From Rehmannia glutinosa (lineage: Eukaryota > Streptophyta > Magnoliopsida > Lamiales > Orobanchaceae): a stretch of DNA of 64,000 nucleotides. The notes under the pieces are model-generated. The model saw nothing but the letters and a program-made list of their open reading frames with translations. It searched no databases and was not told where the DNA came from. Positions 46,150 through 58,857 of the stretch are shown here, one piece after another. The stretch is taken from contig CM071930.1 of the NCBI GenBank assembly GCA_016081115.2, positions 27,109,641-27,173,640 of the forward strand, read 5' to 3'. Each line of letters opens with the position of its first letter. The first letter of the stretch is position 1. A program made the position numbers and the translations under genes.

Positions 46150-46418
46150 TTAGAGATTATGAGATTGAAGAAAAAGAGATTCCAATTATGTGTGATAACA
46201 CAAGTGCTATTGAAATCACTCAGAATCCAGTGTTGCATTCATGGACAAAGCACATTGATGTCAGATATTATTTTATAAGAGATCATGTTGAAAAGAAAGA
46301 CATCACTTTGGAATATATCTCAACTGATAAGCAGTTAGCTGATATATTCACTAAACCCCTATTTGAGTCAAGATTTGAAGAGCTTAAGAATGAGCTAGGG
46401 TTAATTGAGCTGAGTTGA
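46149..46418 (+). pseudogene. A5 RNase H C-terminal fragment
   Basis: This is about 90 codons in one frame: RDYEIEEKEIPIMCDNTSAI, the His region RYYFIRDHVEKKD, then TDKQLADIFTKPLFESRFEE and the stop TGA at 46416-46418. The catalytic Asp-Glu portion upstream is missing. It defines where pol ends and thus the spacer length. Confidence 0.9.
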
Positions 46419-46976
46419 CACTCAAAAGACTCAACCAAAAGATATGGAAGATGAGAAGATAAAAATTGAACAAGTTTCATGAATCAACCATGTGAAACAA
46501 CTATGTCGGAAAGTGAGTTGTATCGAGTTAGCTGACAGCAGAGTCACTTAAAGAAAGGAGAGAACCAGTGTTAAGTCATTTTTGATATAAGTTGAGTCAT
46601 TTATGAGCTAAATGACAAAAACGCAGTCGTTTTTAATGAGCGGGGATATTTTTAAGGATGACGTCAGCATAATAATGTTGGGTACAGTAAAAAGCTGCAC
46701 AGTAAGCATATGATTGGATATAAATGTTGCCACATTAAATACGATAAATTAAATGCGGTTTGACGTGCTAAATATGAGTCGTTGATCTTGATCAAAATTT
46801 CAAAATCCGAAGACATGTCCTTTCATAACCCATATATATTCATTCTTTCTGTTTTCTCTCTCTCATTCGGAAAATGTTCATCTTCAAGAAAAAATAAAGC
46901 ACGTTTTTTTTCTCTCGGAAACCCTAAGTTTCCTCAAGCAAGTTCGTCAAGTTTTAATCGGTGAAAATCTCTGAAA
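46419..46976 (+). promoter_or_regulatory. A5 pol-aORF spacer with TATA-like boxes
   Basis: The spacer is 558 bp. GATTGGATATAAATG lies at 46712-46726 and TATATAT at 46833-46839 (138 bp before the ATG), followed by a CT-rich leader (46845-46870). It matches A1 and A2 in order and distance. Also notable is CAGTCGTTTT at about 46624, shared with A2 (12074). Confidence 0.55.
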
Positions 46977-49900
46977 ATGGCACCTAAGTTTAATTTCGTC
47001 AAGCTATTGAAGCAAATCCACTCAGGATCGTCAGTGGATTTCAAAGGTATGGTGAAGCAGGGTTCTGATGAAACCCTAGTGAAGAAGATTGCTGAGATGT
47101 TAAAAAATTCAGGTCTTAAGGCTTTTCTGACTTTGGAATACTCGCATACCTATCTCGAGGAGGTAGCACAATTCTATGTTATTGCAGAAGTGCGGGATGA
47201 AGGAATCAAGTCTTCTGTCCACCGCAAGGATATTTTGATAAATGCTAAAGACCTTGCGGAGCACAGTTTATTGTCGTCTGATGGCATGAATGAGATAAAT
47301 GAAGCTGATGTTGATTTGGCTGCTGCGTGGAAAGAGGTAGCCAAACCAGAGTCTGCTGCTAAGGTGGTCTACACAGCTGAGAAGAAATTGCTGAAGGACG
47401 ACTATCATAAGTTGATGGATGTCATCTCCAAGTGTGTAGACATGAAGTTTGGAAGCTTTAATCAGCTATCCAAGACTAGCTGATCGTTATGGCTGCGATC
47501 ATGCAGGGCAAGAAAGTCAACTGGGCTGAGTTCATGTACATCAGACTCTGCCTGAATGTGTTGAATAAGACGTTCAAAGAAAGCGGACATAAGTGAGGGG
47601 GAATTAGCTGAACCCGAGGACACAACTGCTACCCCTCCTCCAAAGAAAAAAGCTACCCCTGCAGCTGCAAAGAAGAAGGTTGCCCCTGCAGCTAAGAAAA
47701 AGGATGCCCCTGCCCCTGCAGCCGAGTCGCCTGCCCGTGCAGCCGAGTCCCCTACCCCTGCAGCCAAGGCTGAGAAGGAAACCCAAATCCCTTCTCCAGC
47801 CATACGGAAGAAAAGAACTACCAGGCCACGGAAGGCAGCGACCTCCAAGGAAATTCAGAAAGCTTTCACTTTTGAGGAACCTGAGGATATTGAACCATAA
47901 GTTCCCCTGCTACCCAAGAGAAGAAGACTGGTTAGGCGATCTGAATTAGAGAAGACAGCTGAGTCTGCCACTCAGCTGGAGAAAGCATCCGAGACTGCTG
48001 AAACTAAGGAAGTGTAGTCTCCTGAAGTGATTGATGATCAAGCCAAGTCTGCTGAGGGTGATCAGTAGAGGCCTACTGAAGACTAAGCTGGGCGTCAGAC
48101 TGCTGAGGGAAGCAAAGCAACAGAGACAACTGAACATCCTGTTGAAAAGGTTGTCTCTCCACCGACTTCTGATGCTGCTAAAGGAGAAGAGCAGCAGAGT
48201 ATGTTGTCTTCAGTCCCAGAAAAGGAAGGACAAGAAGAAGATGATGATGATGACGTGATCATGTACTCTCCATTGAACCTAGATATCCAGAGACGTCTTA
48301 GAGAATGGAGATCATGGAAGCTTGATCACTCAAGGGTGCAGTTCACTCACCCTAAGTACATTGAAGAAGAGGAAGAATTGCTCCATCTTCTGGGCATTTA
48401 TACTGTCCAACAGGCCCTCGACGAAGACAACTGTCTAGATCTCCTCCGCATCATGAAGGCGGATGAGAAAGACAAAGCTGAAGAGTAAGCCCGTGCATTG
48501 GAAAGGCCAAGAAGTGTGTGCTTACTGGTGATCACGATCACACACTTCTCGATGTGTTATCTAAGAGTGATAAGGATCCCACTGCTGCAGCAGAAAAGTC
48601 AGATATGCAGCAGGCTCTAAGGGAATCCAGGCAGGTACATGAGCAACAGTTATTTGAAGGACCAGGAGAGTCGTCTCAATTTCTCATGCAAATAGACCCA
48701 TTGGGAGTGGTGCAGCAGATTGCCACAGACATCGATGCAACTATATCCCCTGTACTTTCGGAGGATGGGTCCAAGGGACTTGGCAATGAGACTGGGACTT
48801 TGGGCACCCAAGTTGAGCCAACCCCAGAAGAAGGTGTTTTACCACCTGCCCCAGCGGCCGAGCATTCAAAAGAAAAAGCCGTGAGTTTGGAGCAGAGTGA
48901 CCACATCATCAGTCACTCAGTTGGTGTGTCAGCTGAGGAGAAAACTCTCTCCACTGCAGCAGGGTCGGAGGATGCTGCAGAAGACTCTAACTTGAAGCAA
49001 GGAGGCAAAGTGGAAACTGAGAAACAACCACAGCAGAGTGACATTGACGAGGCTCGGACAATTGTCTGTCCCAGCTGAAATGTCAGCTGCTATGAAGGCT
49101 AATGACACTGTTCTTACAGTCGAAGCACATGATGGAGATGCCCCGGGATTTAACACTCTGGGCAGTGAAAGTGCAATCCTAGGGCTTGAGACTCCTATAG
49201 ATGCCATGGTCCACGACCCTAAGACATCTACGACTGTCGAAGGGAATATTGAAGGACTCGCTGCAGTTGAGACTGCTGGAGGTAGTGAAGGCCCAAGGGA
49301 GGTTGAGACTTCCCTGGGTAAAGTTGAAGAGATTTAGAACATTCCTCATGTTCACAGCGTTGAATCTAAGAAGGAGATAAACGCACTTCATGACTCCCAG
49401 GAGAATCCTGACATATCATTTCTGGGGTCTGAAGATGAAGTTGAGTCCACTCCTATTGAAGATCCCAAGGACTTAGCCGAGGATGTTCTCAAAACAACGA
49501 GCTAGCTAAGTGAGAAAGTTGCTCGTCAGAAATTTAACTTTGATGATGAGCCAACCCCGTAAATCTCATCATCATCCGATGACACTAATGATGCAGTAGA
49601 GGATCCGGTAATTCATTTAGAAAAATCTACTGAGACCGAAGAAGCTGTTAAGACAGCTGAGGCTCAGTCAGCTGGGCAACACATTCCAGAAGCCCAGTTG
49701 AGTCATCTACGCAGGCTCCCACAACTGCAGCAGTAATGACTCCACTAGCATCATCACAGGCACAAACCGCACAAACCATCACATACGTGCGCGATGATGC
49801 CTTTGAACAAGTGTTTCCATTTTCTATAGACTTGCCTGAGCTAGAGGAAGAAACCTCTAAAGAAAAGCGACGATTCACTGTACGAGAAGATCCCATAATC

Positions 49901-50874
49901 CCTACCAACTCTATCGTACCAGCAGATTTTGATTTTGATGCAGAATGGCCGGCAACTGAATCAAGTGAGACAACTAAGATTCGTGAAGTCTTCAAGAAGA
50001 TCTGTGAGGAGATTGAGAAGATCGAACGACACCAAGCCTCAATAGATTTACGACTGGATAATAGATATGCCACCCTCACAGCAGATTTGAGAGGGATAGT
50101 GGTACGGATCAGGGAGTGGTCTCAACAGCAAAGTGCCATGCGATTCGAACAAGTTCGCTATTTCAAAGCACTATACAATAAAATGCTTATTTGGAGCGCT
50201 GACAACACTTCGATCAGGCACAAAATGCAAGAATATATTGAGAGGTTGCATGCCTCTCACAAAACAGAAATGGAGCTACTACGTGAATTTCAGAGAAAAG
50301 AAGTTTTGTGTCTTGAAGAGACCATGAATGCAAAATTTAGCCTTCTCATCGCTGAAATGAAATTGGTGGCAGCCGAGTCCAAAGCCACTCGTTCAAAATT
50401 CCAAACAGCTTATGCCGCAGCAGACACCAAATAGAGTTTGGCTCTCAGCAGACTCGACTTTATGCTCGTAGGTATGTTCCCTGGGGTCCCTCTTTCCTAT
50501 GATGATGCCAAAAAGGGGGAAGAGGAGTCCCTAAGGTATTTAAAAGAAGAAAAGTTGAAAGAGTCTGAAGTCAAGATGATGGCAGCTGAGAAGAAGAAGG
50601 GAAAAGCAGTTGAGAGGGAACTTTCGAAGGACTTGACATTAATGATTGATGAAACCCCTCAGCAGGGTCATGTTACGGCCTCAATTATTAGCAAACTTCC
50701 AGTGACTCTGCCGATCGAACACTCTGTTGTGCCAATGTTGGAGAAAAGGCGAATCATAGAAACAGGGATGGTAGAGTTCGACAAGAAGATGGATGCCCGC
50801 ATCGAAGAAGTGTTGAAACAATACGGCGGCATTCCGGCAGGGAAGGATCAAGATGCCATTCCTGACAACGGATC
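46977..50874 (+). pseudogene. A5 accessory ORF, near full length, with stops
   Basis: Codons 1-168 are open (MAPKFNFVKLLKQIHSGSSV; YLEEVAQFYVIAEV; VHRKDILINAKDLAEH; KKLLKDDYHKLMDVISKCVD). A frameshift at about 47470 and a deletion remove the FHVNKRMF block. A basic tail of AKKK/AAES repeats follows (47630-47780), then a KRRRL cluster, an acidic segment EEDDDDDVIMYSP (48235-48270), Thr/Glu/Ala-rich spacer domains (48518-49337), and the C-terminal domain (49736-50434: YVRDDAFEQVFPFSIDLPEL, FDFDAEWP, LDNRYATLTADLRGIVVRIR, then a long charged helix). Finally comes DDAKKGEEESLRYLKEEKLK (50500-50560). There are no hydrophobic membrane segments. The AKKK tail and KRRR clusters suggest nucleic-acid binding or nuclear import, by inference. 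Confidence 0.82.
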
Positions 50875-52421
50875 TGTACGTCCCAAGGGGTGTGAGTAAG
50901 GTTTAGAAGGGGGGGATTGAATAAACCTTACTTTTCGATTTTAGTCCTTTTAAAATAATACAGAGCTAATTTCACAGCTAAGTCCTTGAGGGACAACTAA
51001 GTTAGTTAACCAGCAGAGTTAGCCACTCAATAGACTCGATTGAGCTGTTGATAGAATAACTCAGCTGTTTAGTCTAAACTTTAACTTAGTTGTAATGAGA
51101 TTTTCAGCGGAAGACTTAACACCCTTGAATTTTGTTTAAGTTTGTTTTAACACTTGGTTTTAGCACTATGTAAATTATCAGTTGGATAGCAAATTATCAG
51201 TAGATATAAAATGATATGCAGAAATAAAATGTTGAAATGTAAATGACACAATAATTTCTATAGTGGTTAGAAGATGGGGTAATTCTTCTACTCCTCTCTT
51301 CTCCAACTCCTGGAGGAATCCACTAAGTATTGATCAGAGTACAAAGTGGTTATCAGTCCAGATACAAGTGTTGATCACACAGCTGACTTGATCCTTTGGG
51401 TCTCAGTCTGGAGATGCCTTGGTCACACAACTGGCTTCTTGTCCAACTCAGCTTCTTCACATGGCAGCTGCCTTGCTACTTCAGCTCACTTGCTCAAGCT
51501 TCTTGGATTTGATCATGAAACCCTCAAATAACTTGAGACTAGTTCGACCTTGAACCTTTCTACAATACTCAGATTCTTCAAAAGTTTCCTCTTCAACAGT
51601 TTGAAATTGTCTTTCCTTCACAGCTTGGTGTTGGATCGATTTCCTTCGAAATTTAGGCTTGAGGATTTGCTTGAATAACTTGAGAATAAATTGCAGGTTA
51701 CAGTTCAAATAATTGCTTGATAGTTCGTGGTTCAGGTAACCTTCTCTCAATGAGATTCCTCAGCCTTTTATAGTGAACTTTCAAAAATCTGCCCGTTGAA
51801 GAGATAGGCTGATTTTCAAAAGTCACTTGTGTTCGTTGGCTTATCTTGTTGCAGTCCTTGATGTTGACATTTCCTCGTATTAAATGAATGTTCACTTTTC
51901 GAGTCGACACGAGGTGCGATCTTCCTATTGGTTTATTCCTTTTGCACGCTTCTTGGGCTGAGCACTTTAAGACATGGCAGCATGGAAGTATTACTTATTT
52001 AAGTAAGCTTCTTGACTTCTGTGCAACGGATTCTTTTCAGTTGTCTTGACTTGAGTGTAGTTCTCTAACTTCCCCAGGTGACTTCGAGTTAGCTTCCAAT
52101 AAATGGATGACTCATCTGTCACTTCAACTTGAGACTTGGCTTCTTGAGTTGACTTGACTGACACTTCACACAACAGCTTGTATCCCCGCCGATACTCCTT
52201 GATCGAGTTCTTGACTTCTCCTCCTTACCATACTCAAATTTCACGAGAGGGTCTTCATTTCGATCTCGATTGACTTCTTGTATATACAGCCATAGCTGAC
52301 TTAACTCAGCTCGTACATCCCTATCTATTACAATGCAAATTACAAGGAAAATTGGGTGCCAACTTTCTAGTCTAAGTTTTACATGGCATTCATCAAAATC
52401 TAAACAATAAATTTCCCAACA
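50875..52421 (-). repeat. A3 3' LTR
   Basis: A 1,547-bp LTR: minus strand TGTTGGGAAATTTATTG (from 52421) to ...CCTTGGGACGTACA (50875). TATAAAA lies at 51773-51767. It ends with the TG...CA dinucleotides and is collinear with the A1 and A4 LTRs. Confidence 0.92.
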
Positions 52422-53142
52422 ATTTCCCCCTTTTTGATGATGCCAAAACTTAAATCATACATACAAAATGTAAGCATCAAAGATACATACAGACAATGTA
52501 GTAACAAAGAATGTATGCGTAGAATCAATCTTTTTATTGATCATAACATTCTTTTCCTTTACACAACTGTTTACAATGTGTATCATAGTAAACATAGCAA
52601 ACTATATCTACGCAAATATAGAAATTACACAATTTTTATTCATCGTACAGAAGACTTACATACATATGTATTTACAACAGTAAAATACATGAAGGGGTGA
52701 ACATCAACACTTTATCGCTTTCGCTTCTTCCTTCTTTCTTCTTCAGCTCTGTCGTCCTCTGCTCTCTTTCTTTTCTTTTCATCTTCAGCTGTCTTCTTTT
52801 TCTCGTATGCTCTCTTTGCAACATCGTCTCTTCTCTTTCTTTCTTGCCTTTCTTCCCACAGCTGAGTTTATCTTCTATTTTCTTCTTCGATTCTCTTAAC
52901 ATACTTAGCATTTTTCCTCTCCACTTCCAGATTTGCTATGGCATCATATCTAGCCCAATAGATCCCTCCTTTCTTTCCTGGATCTATGTATTCAATGTTT
53001 TTGGGTAGAGGTCTAGGTCTGAAACCTCTTCCTCCATCACTTTCTTCCTCTCTTCCTCGGGTGTATATTGTACGGGAGCCTTCCTATTGTCGGTGACTTG
53101 TCGCTTGTAGTCTCATTGACCACTCGGTAGTCTTTGCCTATC
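52422..53142 (-). other. A3 3' untranslated region and polypurine tract
   Basis: Between the aORF stop and the LTR are 721 bp, purine-rich on the minus strand (GAAAGAAG runs), with no supported gene. The tract AAAAAGGGGGAAA at 52435-52423 lies one base from the LTR start and is the plus-strand DNA primer site. Confidence 0.8.
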
Positions 53143-56100
53143 AGATTATTCGCACAACTTAAGGCCTTTTTCCCAGTACAAGTCCCAGGCTTGGGCCATG
53201 GACATGTTCTCAAAGTATCCTTTGGATTCGAGCGTTTTGAATTCATCAACTGATCTCGGCTCACTTCCGACATCTGAAATGGCATCTGTGTCTTTTCCTG
53301 TTGGAATGCCTCCGTATTGTTTCAATATATCCATTACACGGGCATCCATTTTTCCTTCAACCTCCTTCATCCCTGCTTCTAAAAGTTTTCTCTTCTCAGT
53401 CATCGGTACAGCAGAGTGTTGGAGCGGTAGAGTTACTGGAAGTTTGCTGATTATGTCAGTTGTGACAAGGCCTTGTTGAGGGGTTTTAGCAAACATTAGA
53501 GTCATATCTTTTGAACCTTCCCCCTCAACTGCTTTTCCCTTTTCTTTCTTCTGTTCTTCAACTGTTTTCTTCTTCAACTGAACAGTTGTATCCTTCTCTT
53601 TCTCATCCGCTGACCCTTTCAACATCTTCAGGTATTCCTCTTCCCCCTTTTTGGCATCATCAAAGGATAGTGGAACCCCTGGGAACATGCCAGCAAGCAT
53701 GAAATCTAGGCGGCTGATAGCTGAGTTTTGCTTGGAGTCTGCTGCGGAGTATGTTGTACGAAATTCTGAGCGGGTGGCTTTGGATTCGGCTGCCACCAAC
53801 TTCATCTCAGCCATGAGAAGGCTGAATTTGTTATTCATATTTTCCTCTACGCGCAAAAGTTCTTTCCTGTGAAATTCTCGTAGCAGTTCCATTTTAGTGT
53901 TGTGGGAGGCATGCATTCTGTCAATATTTTCTTGCATTCTCCTCTTCATGTCAGCATTATCAGCGCTCCAGATCAACATTTTGTTGTACAATGTCTTAAA
54001 ATATCTGACTTGTTCTCGTCACATTGTGCACTGCTGTTGACACCATTCCTTGATTCTAACCACTATTCCGCGCAGATCGGCCATAAGATTGGCATCCCTG
54101 TTGTCCAGTTGCATGTCCAATGTGTCCTGGTGCCGTTCTACCTTCTCAATCTCTGCAAATATTGTCTTGAAGACCTCTTGTACCTCAGCTGTCACCTCGG
54201 TCTCAGCTGGTGGCCAAGCAGCATCAAAATCAAATTCTGCTGGGATGATAGTATCTGTGGGACTAACTGGGTCAGGTCTGACGTTGAAGCGTCGCTGCTC
54301 TCGAGTTGTTTCTTCATCAAGTTCAGGCAGCTCAATAGAGAAAGGGAAAGTTTCTTCAAATGCATCATCACGGACATATGGTATAGATTCCACCGTTACT
54401 CATGCCTGTGATGTGCCCGGTTGAGTGGAGTCTGCTGCAGCTTTGGGATCCTGCGCAGACGACTCGGTTTCAGCTGGGCTTTGGTGAGTGGGTTGGCCAG
54501 CTGATTGAGCCTCAGCTGTTTTAACAGCTTCTTCGGCCTCAGTGGATTCTGCTAAATGAATTTGCTATTCCTCAGTTGCACCATCAGCATCATCGGAAGA
54601 TGATAAGTCTTGAAGACTTGGCTCATCATCGAAATTGAAAGTTTGACGAGTAGCCTTGAGGTCTGGCTTGCTCGTACTTGGTAGAGCGTCCTCAGCTGAG
54701 TCTTTTTGATGTGCAGTTGAGGTAAACTCAGCTTCATCTGCAGATCCCAGGAAGGTTGTATCAGGATCATCCTGGGAGTCATGAAGAGCACTGATTTCCT
54801 CCTTTGAATCAGCAATTATGGTCTGAGGAATGCTCTTATCTCCTTGATTTTTACCTAGGGAAATCTCAACCTCCCTTAGGCCTTCATTACCTCCTGCGCA
54901 GTCTCAATCTGCACGGGGGGCTGTACAAATCCCCTTCGACAGCGCAGCTGTCTTGGGGTCTTCTGCAGTGGCATCCACAAGAGTCTCAACTCCGTGGATT
55001 GCACTTTTATTGCCCAGAGTGTTAACTTCCGGGGTAGAACCATCATGTGCCTCGACTGCATCAGTAGTGTCCTCAGCCTGCAGAGCAATTGGCACTTCAG
55101 CTGAGGCAGATTCAACTGTCCGAGCTTCGTCAATGACAACTTGTTGTGTTTCCTTTTCTTGTTCATTCTCCACTTCGCCTCCTAGATTCAGGGTGGAGTC
55201 AGTCACCGCAAGATCCTCCGACCTAGGCAGCGGTGAAGTGAGTTTCCCCCTCAGCTGGCTCACCAGCTGAGTGACTTATGTTGGGGTTACTCTGCTCCAG
55301 ACTCCTGGCTTTGTCAAATGAGTGGTCAGCCATAGGGGCAGGTGGTAAGACACCTTCAGTAGTGGTTGGCTCAACTTGGGTGCCCAAATTCCCAGTGTCA
55401 TCGCCAACCCTTAGATCCGTCTTCCGAGTGAACTGGGGAAGTGGTTGCAGTAATAACAGTAGCAATCTACTATACCACTAACGGATCAATTTCCAACTGT
55501 GATTTGGAAGACTCTCCTGGTCCTTCCCTCAGCTGTTGCTCATCCATCATTTTGGACTCCAGCATGGCTTGCTGCATATCCAATTTCTCCTTTGCAGCAA
55601 CCGGATCCACGTCTTCATCACTTTCTAAAAGAACATCTATGTGCGGATGAGTGTGATCGTTGGTTCCAGTAAGAGGACAGATGCTGGCTATCTCACGCGC
55701 CTCTACTTTCTCAACTGCTCTTTCATGTTCATTTTCCTTCCGAATTTGCAGCATATTAATACAGTTATCCTCATCCAGGGCTTGCAGCACTGTATCAACT
55801 TCAAGAAACCTGGAGAGTTCCTCTTCCTCATCAATAAACTCTGGGTGTTTAAACTGCACCCTAGAGTGACTCAACTTACATTTCCTCCATGCTCTTAGAC
55901 GATTTTGGATGTCTGGGTACAATGGAGAGCATATGATTACATCATCATCTTCATCCTCTCCCTGTTGCCCTTCCTTTTCAGGAATGGAGGGTAGCAAACT
56001 CTGCTGCTCTTCGCCCTCAGCAGCATCTGCTTTCTTTGTTGCTTCTTGTTCCTCAGTTGTTCTGTCCACAGCTGGGTCTTCGATTTACCTCTGCTGATCG

Positions 56101-57167
56101 ACCTCAACAGACTTGGTTGTTTCATCAATAATTTCGAGATCGCACTTCTTGGCCAGCTCGAGAGATCTTTCGGTGAGTGGCAGACTCAGCTGTCTTCTCA
56201 AGCTCTGAACGCTTGGTGAGCCTTCTTCGTTTTGTCCTTACCAGAGGAATTTCTGGTTTGGATACGGCTTCCTCAGATTCCTTGCGGCGAGGGCTGGTGC
56301 ATCTTTCTTTGTCTGAGGAGCTGCCTTTCTTGGTTTGGCAGTCCTCTTCTTCTTGATGGTTGGAGAAGGTATTTGAGGTTTCTTCTCTGCCTCGACTGCA
56401 GGGGCAGGAGACACGGCTGTAGGGGCAGGTGACTCGGCTGCAGGGGCAGGTGCATCTTTCTTCTTCGCTGCAGGGGCAGCTATCTTCTTTGCAGCTGCAT
56501 GGGTAGCTTTCTTCTTGGGAGGGGAAGTAATAGATGTTTCCTCAGGGTCAGTTGATTCCCCCTCACTGGTGTCCGCCCGCTTGGCGTATGCTCTCTTCCG
56601 GGTTCCAGATAAGTTGGCCAGAAACATCTTCTTGTTAACATGGAATGATTTTCCATGTCGAAGGGGAACACCCTTCACCTTCATCAAGTGGCCAATTACA
56701 AGGCCATACCCCAGAGATCCTCCAAATGACCCATCGTCCTTGAAGGACTTATTTGCAACATTCGCGCGAGTCTGCGTAGAGCGACCGCCCGATTGACCTT
56801 CTTCTCCTCCATGATCACAAACATGACGATCGGCTTGGTTTTGGACAAAATGATTGAAGCTTCCAAACTTCATGTCTACACATTTGGCGACGATATCCAG
56901 CAGTTTATGATAATCATCCTTCAGCAGCTTCTTGTCAGTTGTGTAGACAACTTTTGCAGCACACTCGAGTTTGGCCACTTCCTTCCATGCAGCGACCAAA
57001 TCAACATCTGCTTCATATATTTTCGGCATGCCCTCTGACGGCAATAAACAGTGCTCTGCAAGGTCCTTTGCAGTGATTAGAATGTCTTTGCGGTGGACAG
57101 AGGACTTAATCCCTTCGTCCTGCACCTCAGTGTTTACGTAGAATTGGGTGACCTCCTCTACGTATGT
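53143..57167 (-). pseudogene. A3 accessory ORF, best preserved, N-terminus removed by A4
   Basis: The span is 4,025 bp (about 1,340 codons). From 57167 the open frame starts at codon ~60 (YVEEVTQFYVNTEVQDEGIK) and runs to 56238, although a compensated frameshift garbles about 40 residues near 56810. It has VHRKDILITAKDLAEHCLLP, GVPLRHGKSFHVNKKMFLAN, and a tail of AAKK/APAAKKK/AESPAP repeats. Next in the same frame is 56069-55470 (acidic EDEDDDVIICSP; QFKHPEFIDEEEELSRFLEV). Shifted pieces follow at 55465-54904. The C-terminal domain is at 54393-54019 (YVRDDAFEETFPFSIELPEL; AEFDFDAAWPP), and 53991-53146 is 281 codons of charged helix ending EKGLKLCE and TAA. The product is presumably cytoplasmic or nuclear, with unknown role in the element's cycle. 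Confidence 0.85.
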
Positions 57168-58729
57168 TGTTGGGAAATTTATTGTTTAGATTTTGATGAA
57201 TGTCATGTAAAACTTAGAATAGGAAGTTGGCACCCCATTTTTTGCTGTACACTGTATTGTAATAAATAGGGCTGGTCAAGCTGAGTTTTAAGTCGCCTAT
57301 GACTAAACATGCAAAAAGACAAATCAAGACTAGAAGGAAGACTCCTCTGCAAGACAATTGAGTATGGCAAAGAAGAGAAGACAGGGGACTCGATCAAGGA
57401 ACAAAGTGAGATGCGGTGAGTGGAGTATCGATCAAGTCGACTAAACATAGCCAAGTCTCAAGTCGAAGTGACAGGAGAAGTCATCCAATGATTGGAAGTC
57501 GACTCTAAGTCACCTGGGAAAGCAAGGAAATGCGGTCAAGTCGAGATAATCGAAAGAGATCCGTTGCCGTAAATCAAGAGAATTACTTAAACAAGTAATA
57601 TCTCCATGCTACCTTTCTCGAAGTGCTCGATCCCAGAAGCGTGCAAAACGAATAAACCAATGGGAAGCACTACACCGTGTCAGAACTCTGAAAAGCTGAA
57701 GAACATTTTATACGAGGAAGTGGCAAATTCAAGGACTGCAACAAGACAAGCCAACGTCCACAAGTGACTTTCAAAAATAAGCCTATCTCTTCAACGGATT
57801 TTTGAAAGATCACTATAAAAGGCCGAGCAATGACTACGAAAGAAGGTTACTCAACCACAAACATTCAAGAAATTATTTGAATCAGAATCGAAATATTCTC
57901 AAATCGTTAAAGATTAATCCTCAAGCCTACATTGCGAAGCACATCTATCCAACACTCACCTGTGAAGGAAAGATAACTTCAATCAGTTGAAGAGGAAATT
58001 ATTGAAGAATCAAGGGGTCTACATTCCACGAAGGATTGTAGGAAGGTTCAAGGTCGAACCAGTCTCGAGTTTTTGGAGGGCTTCGTGATCAAATCCAAAG
58101 AGCTTGAGCAAGTGGGTTGTAGTAGCAAGCAAAGCACTTTGCCTGTGAAGAAGCCGAGTCGTATGAGAAGCCACCGAGTGATCAAGGCATCTCCAGATCG
58201 AGTCCCAAAGGATCAAGTCAGCTGTGTGATCAAGACTTGTATCTGGACTATTACCACTTTGTATACTGATCAATACCTAGTGAATTCCTCCAGGAGTTGG
58301 AGAAGAGAGGAGTAGAAGAATTACCCCATCTTCGAACCTCTATAAAAACTTATCGTGTCATTTACATTTCAGCACTTTAATTCCTGCATCTTATTTGTTT
58401 AACTCTGCTGATAAATTTGCTATCCACTTGATAATTTCTAAGTACTAAACCAAGCATTAAATCATTGCTTAATCATAATTAAGGGTGTTAAGTTTTCCAA
58501 TAAAACAAACTACCGCTGAGCTATTTCTTAACAATGAGTTATTCCATCAACAAATTTCGATTGATTCTGTTGAGTGACTAACTCTACTGATTAACTAAAT
58601 TGGATGTCCACCAAGGACACAACTTTGTAGTATCAACTCTGAACTTTAAAAAGGACTAAATCGAAAAGTTTGTAAGGTTTATTCAACCCCCCCTTCTAAA
58701 CCTTACACTCACACCCCTTGGGACCTACA
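57168..58729 (+). repeat. A4 5' LTR
   Basis: A 1,562-bp LTR, TGTTGGGAAATTTATTG to CCTTGGGACCTACA. TATAAAA lies at 57814-57820. AATTCCTCCAGGAGTTGGAG (58281-58300) is a conserved block found in every family-A LTR here. Confidence 0.93.
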
Positions 58730-58731
58730 AG

Positions 58732-58743
58732 TGGTATCAGAGC
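58732..58743 (+). promoter_or_regulatory. A4 primer binding site (initiator Met tRNA)
   Basis: TGGTATCAGAGC starts two bases after the LTR. It is identical to the usual plant copia primer site and is the intact reference for A1. Confidence 0.92.
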
Positions 58744-58857
58744 GGTTGGTTCATTGAGCCTTCCGCACTGGTTACTGAACTAGATCTCCAAATTTTTCAA
58801 AGTCTATTTTAGTACTTAAGTTTTCAAAACTCCTTTTATCATTAAAAGGTTATTATC

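Larger units (their letters stand above)
46149..50874 (+). mobile_element. Copy A5: 5'-truncated family-A element, interrupted by A3
   Basis: It begins in mid RNase H at the Helitron junction, then spacer, then aORF. Copy A3 enters at 50875 after GGATC (50870-50874, presumed target copy). The remainder would lie beyond the right edge. Confidence 0.88.
50875..57167 (-). mobile_element. Copy A3: family-A element on minus strand, interrupted by A4
   Basis: This is the 3' LTR plus the aORF, inserted in A5 (junction 50874/50875). The aORF is cut at its N-terminus by A4 at 57168, so the pol half must lie beyond A4, outside the window. Confidence 0.9.

Noticed and set aside
52672..53008. ORFs in the A3 3' untranslated region, one with hydrophobic Leu/Phe/Ser runs
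   Set aside because: They arise from a purine-rich strand (Lys/Arg/Glu one way, Leu/Ser/Phe the other) and are not seen in other copies within the window.
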